A stretch of DNA of 64,000 bases. Source: JBPOIC01 sp052034865 (lineage in GTDB: Bacteria > UBA10199 > JADFYH01). Position numbers and translations under genes: made by a program. Location of the stretch: assembly GCA_052034865.1 (NCBI GenBank), contig JBPOIC010000027.1:11198-75197 (forward strand). Reading direction: 5' to 3'. Shown here piece after piece: positions 35,018 through 43,863 of this stretch. The notes beneath the pieces are model-generated. The model was not told the origin of the DNA, made no database searches, and was given only the letters and a program-made list of their open reading frames with translations. The first letter of the stretch is position 1. The number at the start of each line of letters is the position of its first letter.

Positions 35018-36679
35018 ATGACACCTCCAAAACTCACCGAAGCCAAAAAAAAATGGGAAGAAACCACCCTCGCCAAAAACCTGGCAAAAGATCCGGAGCG
35101 CGCGAGGCGATTTGAAAATTCTTCTGGTATCGAAATCGATCGGATTTATCTCCCTTCCCATCCAGAAGAAGATTACCTGGAAAAACAGGGCTTCCCCGGA
35201 CAGTTTCCTTTCACTCGCGGTGTTCAGCCTACGATGTATCGAGGACGATTCTGGACAATGCGTATGTATGCTGGTTTTGCGACGGCCGAAGAATCCAACC
35301 AGCGCTATCGCTATCTCATCGAGAACGGCGGTACGGGTTTATCGGTCGCTTTCGATCTTCCCACCCAAATGGGTTATGATTCTGATTCTCCCCGCGCGCG
35401 CGGTGAGGTGGGAAAATCCGGCGTGGCCATCGATTCGCTTGAGGATATGGAGATTCTCTTCCAGGGAATTCCTTTAGATAAAGTTAGCACCTCAATGACG
35501 ATCAACTCGACGGCCTCCATCCTTTTAGCCCTTTATATGGCTGTCGCCGAAAAACAGGGCGTGTCGTTCGACAAAATCAGCGGCACCATCCAAAACGATT
35601 TACTCAAAGAATACATCGCACGTGGCACTTACATTTATCCGCCCGAGGCCTCGATGCGCATCATCACCGACGTCTTTGCTTTCTGTAAGGATCAAGTTCC
35701 TAAGTGGAATACGATTTCCATCAGCGGCTATCATATTCGCGAAGCAGGCTCGACGGCCGTGCAGGAAGTCGCATTCACCCTCGCGAACGGACTGGCGTAT
35801 GTGAAAGCGGCGGTCGAGCGAGGATTAAAGGTGGACGAGTTTGCCTCGCGACTTTCCTTCTTTTTCAATTCCCACAATAACTTTCTGGAAGAGGTCGCCA
35901 AATTCCGTGCTGCACGAAGGTTGTGGGCGCGTCTCATGAAAGATCGATTTAAGGCGAGCGATCGCAGTTGCATGCTGCGCTTTCACACTCAAACCGGCGG
36001 TTCTACCCTTACGGCTCAACAGATCGACAATAATGTGGTGCGCGTGGCCTATCAGGCGATGTCGGCGGCTTTTGGCGGCACGCAAAGTCTGCACACCAAT
36101 TCGCGGGATGAAGCCCTGGCCCTTCCTACCGAGACCTCTGCTACGCTGGCACTTCGCACTCAACAGGTACTCGCCTACGAGACAGGAATTGGCGATACGG
36201 TCGATCCGTTTGCGGGCTCGTATGTGGTTGAGGCCCTGACGGATGAAATCGAGCGCAAGGCTTTAGACTACATCGAAAAGATCGATGCCATGGGTGGTGC
36301 GGTGAAAGGAATCGAAGGGGGATTTCAGCAACGTGAAATTCAGGAAGCGGCCTATCAATATCAAAAGGCGATTGAAGAAGAAAAACTCTTTATTGTCGGC
36401 GTCAACAAATTCCAAATGAAAGAAGAACCCGTTAAAGATATCTTGCGGGTCAACCCCGAGATTGAAATCCGCCAATGTGAAAAGCTTAAAAAATTAAGAG
36501 AGCGACGTGACAATGCAAAGGTAGCTCAGGCCCGTGAGTCCCTCGCTCAGGCAGCCAAAGGAACCGATAACCTCATGCCGCACATTTTGAATGCCGTACG
36601 CTGCTATACGACCTTGGGTGAGATCAGCGACACCCTCCGCGAGGTGTTTGGGGTCTATCGCGAGAAAGTGGTAGTGTAA
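35018..36679 (+). CDS. Methylmalonyl-CoA mutase, large (catalytic) subunit
   Basis: The B12-independent-fold catalytic domain: FPFTRGVQPTMYRGRFWTMR, RYLIENGGTGLSVAFDLPTQ, and FHTQTGGSTLTAQ (substrate pocket) are all family blocks. No C-terminal cobalamin-binding domain (DxHxxG) is present, so the small subunit must come from another locus. Converts (R)-methylmalonyl-CoA to succinyl-CoA in propionate metabolism. The frame extends upstream into the terminator, so the ATG at 35018, with AAGG before it, is chosen (553 residues). Confidence 0.93.
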   Translation: MTPPKLTEAKKKWEETTLAKNLAKDPERARRFENSSGIEIDRIYLPSHPEEDYLEKQGFPGQFPFTRGVQPTMYRGRFWTMRMYAGFATAEESNQRYRYLIENGGTGLSVAFDLPTQMGYDSDSPRARGEVGKSGVAIDSLEDMEILFQGIPLDKVSTSMTINSTASILLALYMAVAEKQGVSFDKISGTIQNDLLKEYIARGTYIYPPEASMRIITDVFAFCKDQVPKWNTISISGYHIREAGSTAVQEVAFTLANGLAYVKAAVERGLKVDEFASRLSFFFNSHNNFLEEVAKFRAARRLWARLMKDRFKASDRSCMLRFHTQTGGSTLTAQQIDNNVVRVAYQAMSAAFGGTQSLHTNSRDEALALPTETSATLALRTQQVLAYETGIGDTVDPFAGSYVVEALTDEIERKALDYIEKIDAMGGAVKGIEGGFQQREIQEAAYQYQKAIEEEKLFIVGVNKFQMKEEPVKDILRVNPEIEIRQCEKLKKLRERRDNAKVAQARESLAQAAKGTDNLMPHILNAVRCYTTLGEISDTLREVFGVYREKVVV

Positions 36680-36716
36680 GACAAAATTTTCTTCGAGCAG
36701 GGGACCTCTCTTTCCC

Positions 36717-37592
36717 TCATGAATACATCCCATCTCCCCCATTTAAATGCAGAATCTGACCGGTCATGTAAGACGAGTCGATCTCTGAGGCCAAAAAAAC
36801 ATAGCTCGGTGCGATCTCGGCGGGTTGAGCGGGGCGCTGCATCGGCGTATGTTTTCCAAACTCAGGAAGGGTCTCGGGTGGAAAGCTTGAAGTAATGAGA
36901 GGAGTCCAGACAGGACCGGGTGCGACTCCATTCACGCGAATGTGACGAGGAACCAGTTGTTTGGCGAGTGAGCGGGTGAGGTTGACCACCGCCGCCTTCG
37001 TGGTGGCGTAGTCGATGAGTTTGGGAGCTGGATCATAAGCCTGAATCGAGGTGGTATTAATGATCGCCCCTCCTTCATTCAAATGGTTAAGGGCCGCCTT
37101 GGCCATATGAAAATAACCGAACAGATTGGTATGCAACGTGCGCTCCAGTTGCTCATCGTCGATCTCTTCGATTCCCTTCACGATGTGTTGCTCAGCGGCA
37201 TTATTGACTAAAATGTCCAGGCGTCCAAACTGACGAAGCGTTTCATCTACCGCCCGTTTGGCAAAACTCTCATCCCCGACATCTCCTGCGATTTTAAGAC
37301 AGCGTCGTCCTAGCTGCTGAACGCGCTCACAGGTTTTTTCGGCATCCTCTCCTTCATTCAGATACACAATCGCCACATCGGCTCCTTCCTTGGCGAACAC
37401 ATACGCGACGGCTCTGCCAATTCCGCTGTCTCCCCCCGTAATCAAGGCGACCTGGCCCTCGAGCTTATGACTTCCCAAGTAGCGTTCATCCTCATCGATG
37501 GGATGAGGGCGCATTTGATTTTCTAAGCCTGGGGGATTTTGATGTTGGGGAAAAATCTCGGCGCTTGTTTTCGAATTCTTTTCTTTTGGCAT
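36717..37592 (-). CDS. Glucose/ribitol-type SDR oxidoreductase (YghA-like)
   Basis: SDR with TGGDSGIGRAVAYVF (NAD(P) loop), NNAAEQH, and a catalytic Ser in TTSIQAY followed by DYATTKAAVVN (Tyr-Lys). The N-terminal extension with HQNPPGLENQMRPHP is characteristic of the YghA/GsiB-linked group, common as stress-induced dehydrogenases. The C-terminal MTGQILHLNGGDG is standard. AGGAG lies at good spacing from the ATG. The 291-residue length is usual. Confidence 0.92.
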   Translation of the reverse strand: MPKEKNSKTSAEIFPQHQNPPGLENQMRPHPIDEDERYLGSHKLEGQVALITGGDSGIGRAVAYVFAKEGADVAIVYLNEGEDAEKTCERVQQLGRRCLKIAGDVGDESFAKRAVDETLRQFGRLDILVNNAAEQHIVKGIEEIDDEQLERTLHTNLFGYFHMAKAALNHLNEGGAIINTTSIQAYDPAPKLIDYATTKAAVVNLTRSLAKQLVPRHIRVNGVAPGPVWTPLITSSFPPETLPEFGKHTPMQRPAQPAEIAPSYVFLASEIDSSYMTGQILHLNGGDGMYS

Positions 37593-37945
37593 AACTCACT
37601 CCTATTAAATCCAGCATAGGTTAAGAGGATGGAGGATGACAAAAATGGAACCGATAAAAAAAAAGGGTGGAAAGAGAAAGAAACTGAAGGATCTGTGAAG
37701 ACGGAGGTTTGAGTGTTTTCAATCACACTCTAGGCATTTCTTAAAAACGCGAGCATAAAAAAACAGAAGCCAGACAGATGCCGCGTCGAGCCAATATTTT
37801 GATGAAAAAATTTGCACATGCATATCTTTTAACTTAGCCTCTCTTTCTCTCACCTCATAAAACACATAAAATTACAGGGAATTCGCTCTGGTACAGACTT
37901 TGCTTGTTTATTCGTTCAACATCAACGAATTACATGGAGGTTTAA
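37593..37945. other. 353-base intergenic region upstream of the 207-residue orphan
   Basis: Contains a GAGTGT...ACACTC inverted repeat (37711-37730), an ACCTCAT heptamer at 37852-37858, and the sigma-54 promoter at 37889-37904. No open frame with coding character was found. Most of the rest is AT-rich. Confidence 0.5.
37889..37904 (+). promoter_or_regulatory. Sigma-54 promoter of the 207-residue orphan gene
   Basis: TGGTACAGACTTTGCT has GG and GC ten bases apart, with TGG and TTGCT exact. A transcript starting near 37916 would have a 30-base leader carrying an ATGGAGG ribosome-binding site. Confidence 0.65.
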
Positions 37946-38569
37946 ATGTCAGTTAACCCATCACTTGTCTTTCAGCCCGATGTCATAAAGTCCGCTTTAA
38001 ATCAAATCTGCGTAGCGGACTGCGAATCCATCTTGGCTGATAAATGTCAGAAACAAGGGCTCGAACCGAACCGTCCTCAGACAGGGGATTATTGCAGGAA
38101 TACCTGTGATTCTTTTGTGACCAATGCTTTTAGTGGATTTGGACCAGAGAGTTTCAGGCCTTTTTCTTCCACCTATGGTTTACAGGAAACTGCCCAAAAT
38201 TATTTTAATAGAGGCTGGGAAAAGGCAGTCCCTCATAACACAGCAGACTTTGATAGCTGCAAACCTCCTTCGGGTCCGGCAGGGAAAGAACCCAAGCTGG
38301 TATGTGATGGAGAACCCTCAGCAGCCAATGATGGAATTCCTCAAGCCGCCTTTGAGCCGATGGCTGAGGTCGCCTCGGTGGCCGTGGGAGTTGGGCTGGG
38401 AGCCATGGTATTTCTGGCAGCCAAGAGTGGCGCTATTACCGGAGCTGAGGTTGGAACTGCTGTAAACCCAGGAGGAGGAACGATCGGTGGCGCTTTAGTT
38501 GGTGCTGCGGCAGGTGCTCTTATCGGACTGGGCGCGTACTTTCTGAGCCGTTCTCCAGCTCAGAGTTAA
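37946..38569 (+). CDS. Orphan protein with glycine-zipper C-terminus, sigma-54 promoter
   Basis: No family recognised. The N-terminal half has seven Cys, including ICVADCESILADKC and YCRNTCDSF, suggesting disulfides or metal binding. The C-terminal third (residues about 143-202) is glycine/alanine-rich with two hydrophobic segments, VAVGVGLGAMVFLAAKSG and GGALVGAAAGALIGLGAYFL, like a glycine-zipper membrane hairpin. There is no N-terminal signal peptide. A TGGAGG lies before the ATG. It stands alone with its own sigma-54 promoter and a stem-loop after it. It might be a membrane-inserting or secreted protein; function unknown. Confidence 0.72.
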   Translation: MSVNPSLVFQPDVIKSALNQICVADCESILADKCQKQGLEPNRPQTGDYCRNTCDSFVTNAFSGFGPESFRPFSSTYGLQETAQNYFNRGWEKAVPHNTADFDSCKPPSGPAGKEPKLVCDGEPSAANDGIPQAAFEPMAEVASVAVGVGLGAMVFLAAKSGAITGAEVGTAVNPGGGTIGGALVGAAAGALIGLGAYFLSRSPAQS

Positions 38570-38656
38570 AGTAAATACCCTTTGCCTGAGGAAATCTGCA
38601 GGACACAGCCCGGCACACTGTCACAATGGTTTTAACTTTTTTCCCTTAAGTTTCAT

Positions 38657-38684
38657 CGTGGAGAAGCGTTCGTGTTTCTCCACG
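38657..38684 (+). terminator. Stem-loop after the 207-residue orphan gene
   Basis: CGTGGAGAA and TTCTCCACG pair perfectly over nine bases around a ten-base loop, followed by GTGTTTTCT. The T-run is short, so termination may be partial. It lies 87 bases past the stop. Confidence 0.6.
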
Positions 38685-38845
38685 GTGTTTTCTAGGGGTA
38701 AAAATTCCAAAAGCTCTTCTTAGCTCTATAGGCTGATACCAAACCTCCCGCAAACATGCTCTCCTTAAGGCTTGGCGGAAAGAGTACCCGGCTCAAGCCA
38801 ATGCAGGATTTTAAGAGGTTTTCTTACCTTCCTGATTTTCAAACC

Positions 38846-41650
38846 TTAAAACCCAAACTCTGCCATCTCCAATCCATTTATTAAGTCCGCAATATAAATA
38901 TTTCTGTATTTTTGTCCGACAGCAACGCCGACGGTATCCCCATGCGTCGAGAGTTGGGTGATCAGGATGGGAGCTGTGGGATCGCTAATGTTATAGACCA
39001 ACACACCCAATTTTCCGCTTGGGATAAAAAGATAAAGATCATCCGATGAAAGGGCACCGGATCCCGTGCGCGGTCCATAAGGAAGCTGCACCGACGAGAG
39101 CCCGCTGATTTCTCCCCAGAATCCCAGTTGGCGATCCTGTAAGGCATAAATATTTATTGAGGCTGGAGTATAAGAATCGACAGAGGTTGCAGTGGGGCTC
39201 AGCAAAGGAGTCGACGAAAGATAGGAAACAATTACTTTTTTCTGATCATTTGAAAGGAGGATTCTATCCGCAATCCAATTGGGGTTGGCAGGAATTCGCG
39301 ACAGGACATGATTTTTTTCAAGATCCAGCAGGACAACACCTTCGGCTCCCGCTGCAACAAGAGCTCGTTTTCCATTGGAGGTGATTTTTACATCACGAGC
39401 ATCGGTAAGCGGAATGAGGGTTAGTTTTTGAGGAAGGTCTGATTTCAGCAAACTCGCCATATCAATTTCGGGTGCGGTCTTCAAAAGGACAACTCCCGAT
39501 CCAACACCTACTCCCTTTGTTTTTCCGACAGCGACAGCAATGAGAAGGGTTGTCGTATCCACATAGGCATCAAGACCGAGAGCTCTCGATTCGTTTGGAT
39601 CTTTAAATCCTCCAAACACCGAGGATGAAAGATTGCCCTTGTAAGGCTTTGCCTCTGTTGAAAAATGGAACAGACCACCTTCGCGGGGAAAATATGAAGA
39701 TGAAGCACTTTCTGATTCAGCTGAAAGAACTGAAAAGGGCTCGGAGACTTTTGAAGAATTTTGAGTTTCAGGATGAGGCTCTGGATCGGAGGGGGGCCCC
39801 TTTTCATTTAAAAGCGTAGCGAAGTGAAAGCGGGGATTCGTGGTTAGGGCAAAATCCGAAAGGTAAGAGGTGTTTCCCAAAACAAGGCTGCCCTTGGGTT
39901 CAAGATCAAATGCCCCGATTTCAAGCAAAGCGGGGACTAATGGATTTTGCTTACTTCCTAAATCGAGAAGAAAAAGAGAGTTTCCAGACGGAGCCATTTT
40001 GACCGCGGCAGGTGCCAGCGTGGAATAACTCGTCTTGAAAGATTCAGCTCGAAAATGCCGTCCTCCCCCCACAGGACCGAGTTTTAAAACGCGCAGGGTA
40101 GAGGTGTCTGCCAGGCCAATAGTCAACCCTGGCTCTGCAGGAGAGATCATCTTTTTGGCTTTTCCAGATTCGGGAAGAACTTCTCTTTCTGGAGGCAGAC
40201 TTAAAAAATCGGTCAAAGCAATCAGGTTAAGATCTGCAGGAAGATCGAGCGGGATTTCGGTTTCGGTTTGGAGATCAAACAGGCGCAAGGAGAGATTTTT
40301 TCCCGCTTTGGTTCCGAGTAGAATTCGGAAATCCTGAGATTGCGCAAACAGCTTTTGAATGGATGGATCTGATTTTAGATGAAAACGACGCTCGTTGATT
40401 AAGCGCCCCCCCGTGCTCAGCTCAAAAACCCTAAGGCCAGAATCTCCTTTCTTAATTTCCTCCGGACTTTCTCCCAGCGAAATAATGAGAGCGGTTTTTC
40501 CATCCCTTTCAATTGCCTCCAGGCCTGTAATCCAGCCCCCGGCAGGAATTGATGCCAAAAGGACGTTCGTGGAAATATCAAAGGTATCAAGAGTATTGGC
40601 ATCGGCCCGGAAAAGATATTTCCCGATGAGAATGGATTGGAGAGGGGATTGGGGTCCTTTAAAATTTCCTCTCAACTGAAATTGAAGGGGATTGGAAAGA
40701 GACCAGAGTTGTACCGAATCTCGAGTGAGCGTGGTGGCCCACCGCTCATTTCCAGTCCCTCCCAAGCGTAAATTTTTTCCGGGAATCTCAGAAAGGGAAA
40801 GATTTTGTTGGGTAAGGTTTTTGGGGTCAGTCGCATCCAGGGCTATCCACTCACCCATTTCGGAGATCACGTAGAGGTAATTTTTCTCGGGTGTCGCAAG
40901 TCCGACAAGTTCGAGGATGGGGTGGTCGAGATCCATCTTGGCGATCAGATTCCAGCCTGGATCGTAAACTTCAATGGTTCTTCCTCGAGAGACGTAAATG
41001 GCATTGCCTGCTTTTTCGACCTGCCGCGTGATTCCGCCCAAATGATTTTTAAGCTCGAGGCGTGCAGGAAAGGCAGTCACTTTAAGACTCGATGAGGCCT
41101 GATAGCTTCCATCTGAAACCGAAAGTTTTAATGTAAAATGGGTAGATTCAGTCAGATCGAGAATTTTAAATGTGCCTTGCAGGATATTTCCCTGAACAAT
41201 CTGAATTTTTTCCAGGGGACCTTCCGTGACATTCCATTGATAGATCAGGGATTTTCCAAGTGGTGAAATGGCTTGGGCATCTTCAATGGCAAAATAAGCC
41301 CCTTCAGCAACTTTTTTCTCAGCACCGGCCGAAATCGAGAGGTTGGATCCTGCTTCAGGAAGGTTAAATCCAGGATCAGAAAAAGGAACATTTGCATCTG
41401 CCGGAGCTGGTAAATTCGGAAGTGTTGATGTGTCAGAAGCCAGTGGCGGAGGGGGTGGGGGTTGTAATGGAGGGGGAGGAGTAGGCGCCGAAACAGGTGA
41501 GGAAGGAGTTGTTGAAGAGGAGTTTGTAGAGCTTTTGGTTTCCTGTTTGGGCGGATTTTTGGAATCATCTTTCAAAAAACCGCAGCCTGACAGGGTAAGA
41601 GTCCATCCTAAAAATGCCACAATTAGGGCACGCGCAGGGTTTTTAAGCAT
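38846..41650 (-). CDS. Large lipoprotein: PKD-like domain plus beta-propeller-like repeats
   Basis: Lipobox LTLSGC places the lipidated Cys at residue 23. A Ser/Pro-rich linker (residues about 28-90) follows, then an Ig/PKD-like domain (YQWNVTEGPLEKIQIV to FTLKLSVSDGSYQASSSLKV). The remaining 700 residues show repeated short beta-strand blocks such as IYVSRGRTIEVYDPG and NYLYVISEMGEWIALDATD, like a LVIVD or PQQ-type propeller. The C-terminal block GVAVGQKYRNIYIADLINGL is typical of LVIVD repeats. It is probably an outer-membrane or periplasmic lipoprotein that binds another protein. At 934 residues it stands alone. No enzyme motif was seen. Confidence 0.75.
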   Translation of the reverse strand: MLKNPARALIVAFLGWTLTLSGCGFLKDDSKNPPKQETKSSTNSSSTTPSSPVSAPTPPPPLQPPPPPPLASDTSTLPNLPAPADANVPFSDPGFNLPEAGSNLSISAGAEKKVAEGAYFAIEDAQAISPLGKSLIYQWNVTEGPLEKIQIVQGNILQGTFKILDLTESTHFTLKLSVSDGSYQASSSLKVTAFPARLELKNHLGGITRQVEKAGNAIYVSRGRTIEVYDPGWNLIAKMDLDHPILELVGLATPEKNYLYVISEMGEWIALDATDPKNLTQQNLSLSEIPGKNLRLGGTGNERWATTLTRDSVQLWSLSNPLQFQLRGNFKGPQSPLQSILIGKYLFRADANTLDTFDISTNVLLASIPAGGWITGLEAIERDGKTALIISLGESPEEIKKGDSGLRVFELSTGGRLINERRFHLKSDPSIQKLFAQSQDFRILLGTKAGKNLSLRLFDLQTETEIPLDLPADLNLIALTDFLSLPPEREVLPESGKAKKMISPAEPGLTIGLADTSTLRVLKLGPVGGGRHFRAESFKTSYSTLAPAAVKMAPSGNSLFLLDLGSKQNPLVPALLEIGAFDLEPKGSLVLGNTSYLSDFALTTNPRFHFATLLNEKGPPSDPEPHPETQNSSKVSEPFSVLSAESESASSSYFPREGGLFHFSTEAKPYKGNLSSSVFGGFKDPNESRALGLDAYVDTTTLLIAVAVGKTKGVGVGSGVVLLKTAPEIDMASLLKSDLPQKLTLIPLTDARDVKITSNGKRALVAAGAEGVVLLDLEKNHVLSRIPANPNWIADRILLSNDQKKVIVSYLSSTPLLSPTATSVDSYTPASINIYALQDRQLGFWGEISGLSSVQLPYGPRTGSGALSSDDLYLFIPSGKLGVLVYNISDPTAPILITQLSTHGDTVGVAVGQKYRNIYIADLINGLEMAEFGF

Positions 41651-41906
41651 AATGTCAAAATTAAAATAGGTAGAAGAAAAAAGCCACCAAGTACTTCGCT
41701 CTTTTAATAAGCGGTAAAACCATTCACGGTGAAGTCTATTAGGAAAGAGAACCTCTAGAAAAATTGAATAAATAGAGGTGCATGAAATTATATCAAAGCA
41801 TTGTGAACATAAATGCGGGGGTGATTTTGAGATTGCTGGAAGATATGGGATGATCTGGAAAAAGAATTCAGAAATTCCTACTGGAAGGAGTGCGAAAACA
41901 GCCCAG

Positions 41907-42227
41907 TTAATTTAACTGCTCTCGGAGAAGTTTTTTTAATGGGTCATTTTTATTTTGACTGAGCTTTTCAGGCGCTTCCTGTGGAAGCTCAGGGGATGAG
42001 GTGTAGGGCTTGAAATTTTTCAAAACCATTAAAGGTTCATGTTTGGAAGGAAGGTGTAAAAAATCGTAGCGGGAAACCAGTGTTTTGGATTTGGTGTTTT
42101 TTGAAAGATAGATTCCACCGCAACTTAGAAGATGACCGGCCTGCGCAGCTTCTTCCATCACCTCATGAATATCTAGGATCTTGTGCGAGCCAATGGTTCC
42201 ACAGTTTTTTTCTTTTTGGTTATTCAT
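41907..42227 (-). CDS. Small orphan protein with sigma-54 promoter
   Basis: Not recognised. A 106-residue soluble protein with no signal peptide. An LDIHEVMEEAAQAGHLLSC helix is followed by GGIYLSKNTKSKTLVSRYDF, and the C-terminal 35 residues are Glu/Pro/Lys-rich and probably disordered. GAGGGAG precedes the ATG at 42227. A sigma-54 -24/-12 element lies 28 bases upstream, and an 11-bp inverted repeat lies just above that. No partner gene is adjacent. Confidence 0.65.
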   Translation of the reverse strand: MNNQKEKNCGTIGSHKILDIHEVMEEAAQAGHLLSCGGIYLSKNTKSKTLVSRYDFLHLPSKHEPLMVLKNFKPYTSSPELPQEAPEKLSQNKNDPLKKLLREQLN

Positions 42228-42254
42228 TTCTCCCTCATTTCTGAATTCTTAAAT

Positions 42255-42270
42255 TGCAACTTTTATTCCA
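42255..42270 (-). promoter_or_regulatory. Sigma-54 promoter of the 106-residue orphan gene
   Basis: On the minus strand TGGAATAAAAGTTGCA has TGG and TTGCA with GG and GC ten bases apart. The start would fall near 42243, giving a short leader of about 16 bases that still holds the ribosome-binding site. Confidence 0.6.
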
Positions 42271-42287
42271 CAAATTCTTTTTGGGAG

Positions 42288-42318
42288 TTTTTGAAATTTT
42301 TATTAATAATTTCAAAAA
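42288..42318. promoter_or_regulatory. 11-bp inverted repeat above the sigma-54 promoter
   Basis: TTTTTGAAATT and AATTTCAAAAA are perfect arms around nine bases. It lies 18 bases upstream of the -24 element and about 290 bases before ald. It could be an activator site or an AT-rich hairpin. The rest of the 42228-42608 gap shows no gene; a 69-codon plus-strand frame lacks a ribosome-binding site. Confidence 0.45.
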
Positions 42319-42608
42319 TTTGTTTATTTTTTATGAAAGAGTAAGAAGTGATGAGGTGTGGTCCGGAAACCTCAAAATCACTCTGTCAGGTCAACCTTTT
42401 GACGTGAAATGGGTGATTGGAGGCCTCAGTTGGACGTCTGCTAGTGGTCGATTTGAAGGATGAGTCTGTTTTCACACGCTCGGTTCGTGTTCTATTCGGG
42501 AGCGCTTGGTAGCTTTTGGTTTAAAAAATTGAGTAAAATAAGGATCAGCATTGGAGTGGAACTCTTGCTTTCACCTCAAACACTCATCTTCCTATTCAAG
42601 GATCCTTT

Positions 42609-43685
42609 ATGATCATCGGCCTTCCCAAAGAGATTAAAGCTCAGGAATACCGTGTCGCTCTCACCCCCAAGGCAGTTGGAAGTTTGGTTCGGGCGGGGCA
42701 TAGCGTTTTAATGGAAAAAGGGGCTGGAAGAGGTTGTGGATTTCTGGACACCGAGTTTCAAAAAGAGGGGGCGCAGATTGTGACCACCGTCTCCAAAATC
42801 TGGAGTCAGGCCAATCTCGTGGTGAAGGTCAAAGAACCTCTTGAATCCGAATTTTCCTATTTCAGACCCGGATTAATCCTTTTTACCTATCTTCATCTGG
42901 CAAGTGCTCCTGCTCTTGCCAGAGCCCTGGTTCAAAAACAGATGACAGCCATTGGTTACGAAACCGTCCTGGATGCGTCTTTTCAGCTTCCTCTTCTAAA
43001 ACCCATGAGTCGGATTGCTGGAAAGCTGGCGACGCTTTTGGGAGCGGATTTTTTACGAACCGATCGTGGAGTAAAGGGGATTTTGCTTTCGGATTTGGAA
43101 GGGACGCGTCCGGGTAGAGTAACGATTTTAGGGGCGGGAAACGTTGGACGAGCAGCTCTCGAGGTGGCTCTTGGAATTGGGGCCGAAGTTACCCTCATTG
43201 ATCAGATCCCTGAACGACTGGAGGAATTTCAAAAAAATCCACGCTGTCAGCCTCTGATTTATCATCCTAAAAAACTCACCGAAATTCTTCAAACTACCGA
43301 TTTGTTGATTGGCGCGGTTTCCATGCCTGGGGCTCGAACTCCGCGTCTAGTAACGAAAAAAATGGTGAGCACTATGGAACCTGGATCGGTTATAATTGAT
43401 GTATCCGTCGATCAGGGAGCCTGTGTGGAATCCATTCATCCAACCACACATGCCCAGCCAATCTACACTTACAAAAAAATCCTGCATTACGGCGTTCCCA
43501 ACATGCCCTCGCTCGTCAGTCATTCAGCCACCGAAGCCCTAAGTTATCAAACCCTTCCTTATGTTCTTAAGCTTGCCCAGGCAGGGCTGGATGCTTTCAA
43601 GGAGGATTCCGGATTTCTTCACGGGCTACAGATTCACAAGGGAAAAATTGTGCATGGACAGGTAGCCAAGGCATTAAAGCTCTAA
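42609..43685 (+). CDS. ald: Alanine dehydrogenase
   Basis: NAD-dependent interconversion of L-alanine with pyruvate and ammonia. MIIGLPKEIKAQEYRVALTP is the family start; Lys75 (VKVKEP) and His96 (TYLHLA) match the catalytic pair of known Ald enzymes; the Rossmann loop is ILGAGNVGRAAL. GVPNMPSLVSHSATEAL closes the domain. The 358-residue length is slightly shorter than usual (about 370) at the C-terminus. It stands alone. Confidence 0.96.
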   Translation: MIIGLPKEIKAQEYRVALTPKAVGSLVRAGHSVLMEKGAGRGCGFLDTEFQKEGAQIVTTVSKIWSQANLVVKVKEPLESEFSYFRPGLILFTYLHLASAPALARALVQKQMTAIGYETVLDASFQLPLLKPMSRIAGKLATLLGADFLRTDRGVKGILLSDLEGTRPGRVTILGAGNVGRAALEVALGIGAEVTLIDQIPERLEEFQKNPRCQPLIYHPKKLTEILQTTDLLIGAVSMPGARTPRLVTKKMVSTMEPGSVIIDVSVDQGACVESIHPTTHAQPIYTYKKILHYGVPNMPSLVSHSATEALSYQTLPYVLKLAQAGLDAFKEDSGFLHGLQIHKGKIVHGQVAKALKL

Positions 43686-43863
43686 CATTGCAGGATCCGA
43701 AACATCTCACTCAATAAATCCTGTTAAATTAGTAAATGCAGATACCCTGGTTCAAGGGGTTTTGGGATTTTGAATAGGTTTTTGATTAATCATTCAGGCG
43801 GGATGAAAAGATCTCCAAGAGTGCTTCTGGAAAACGTCGCGCAGCAACTTTCCAAACACAATC

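Noticed and set aside
42254..42463. 69-codon plus-strand frame before ald
   Set aside because: No ribosome-binding site; the N-terminal part is the AT-rich inverted-repeat region; no family resemblance.
42552..42569. Sigma-54-like TGGAGTGGAACTCTTGCT before ald
   Set aside because: Neither GG pair lies ten bases from the GC; the spacings are 8 or 12, which sigma-54 does not accept.
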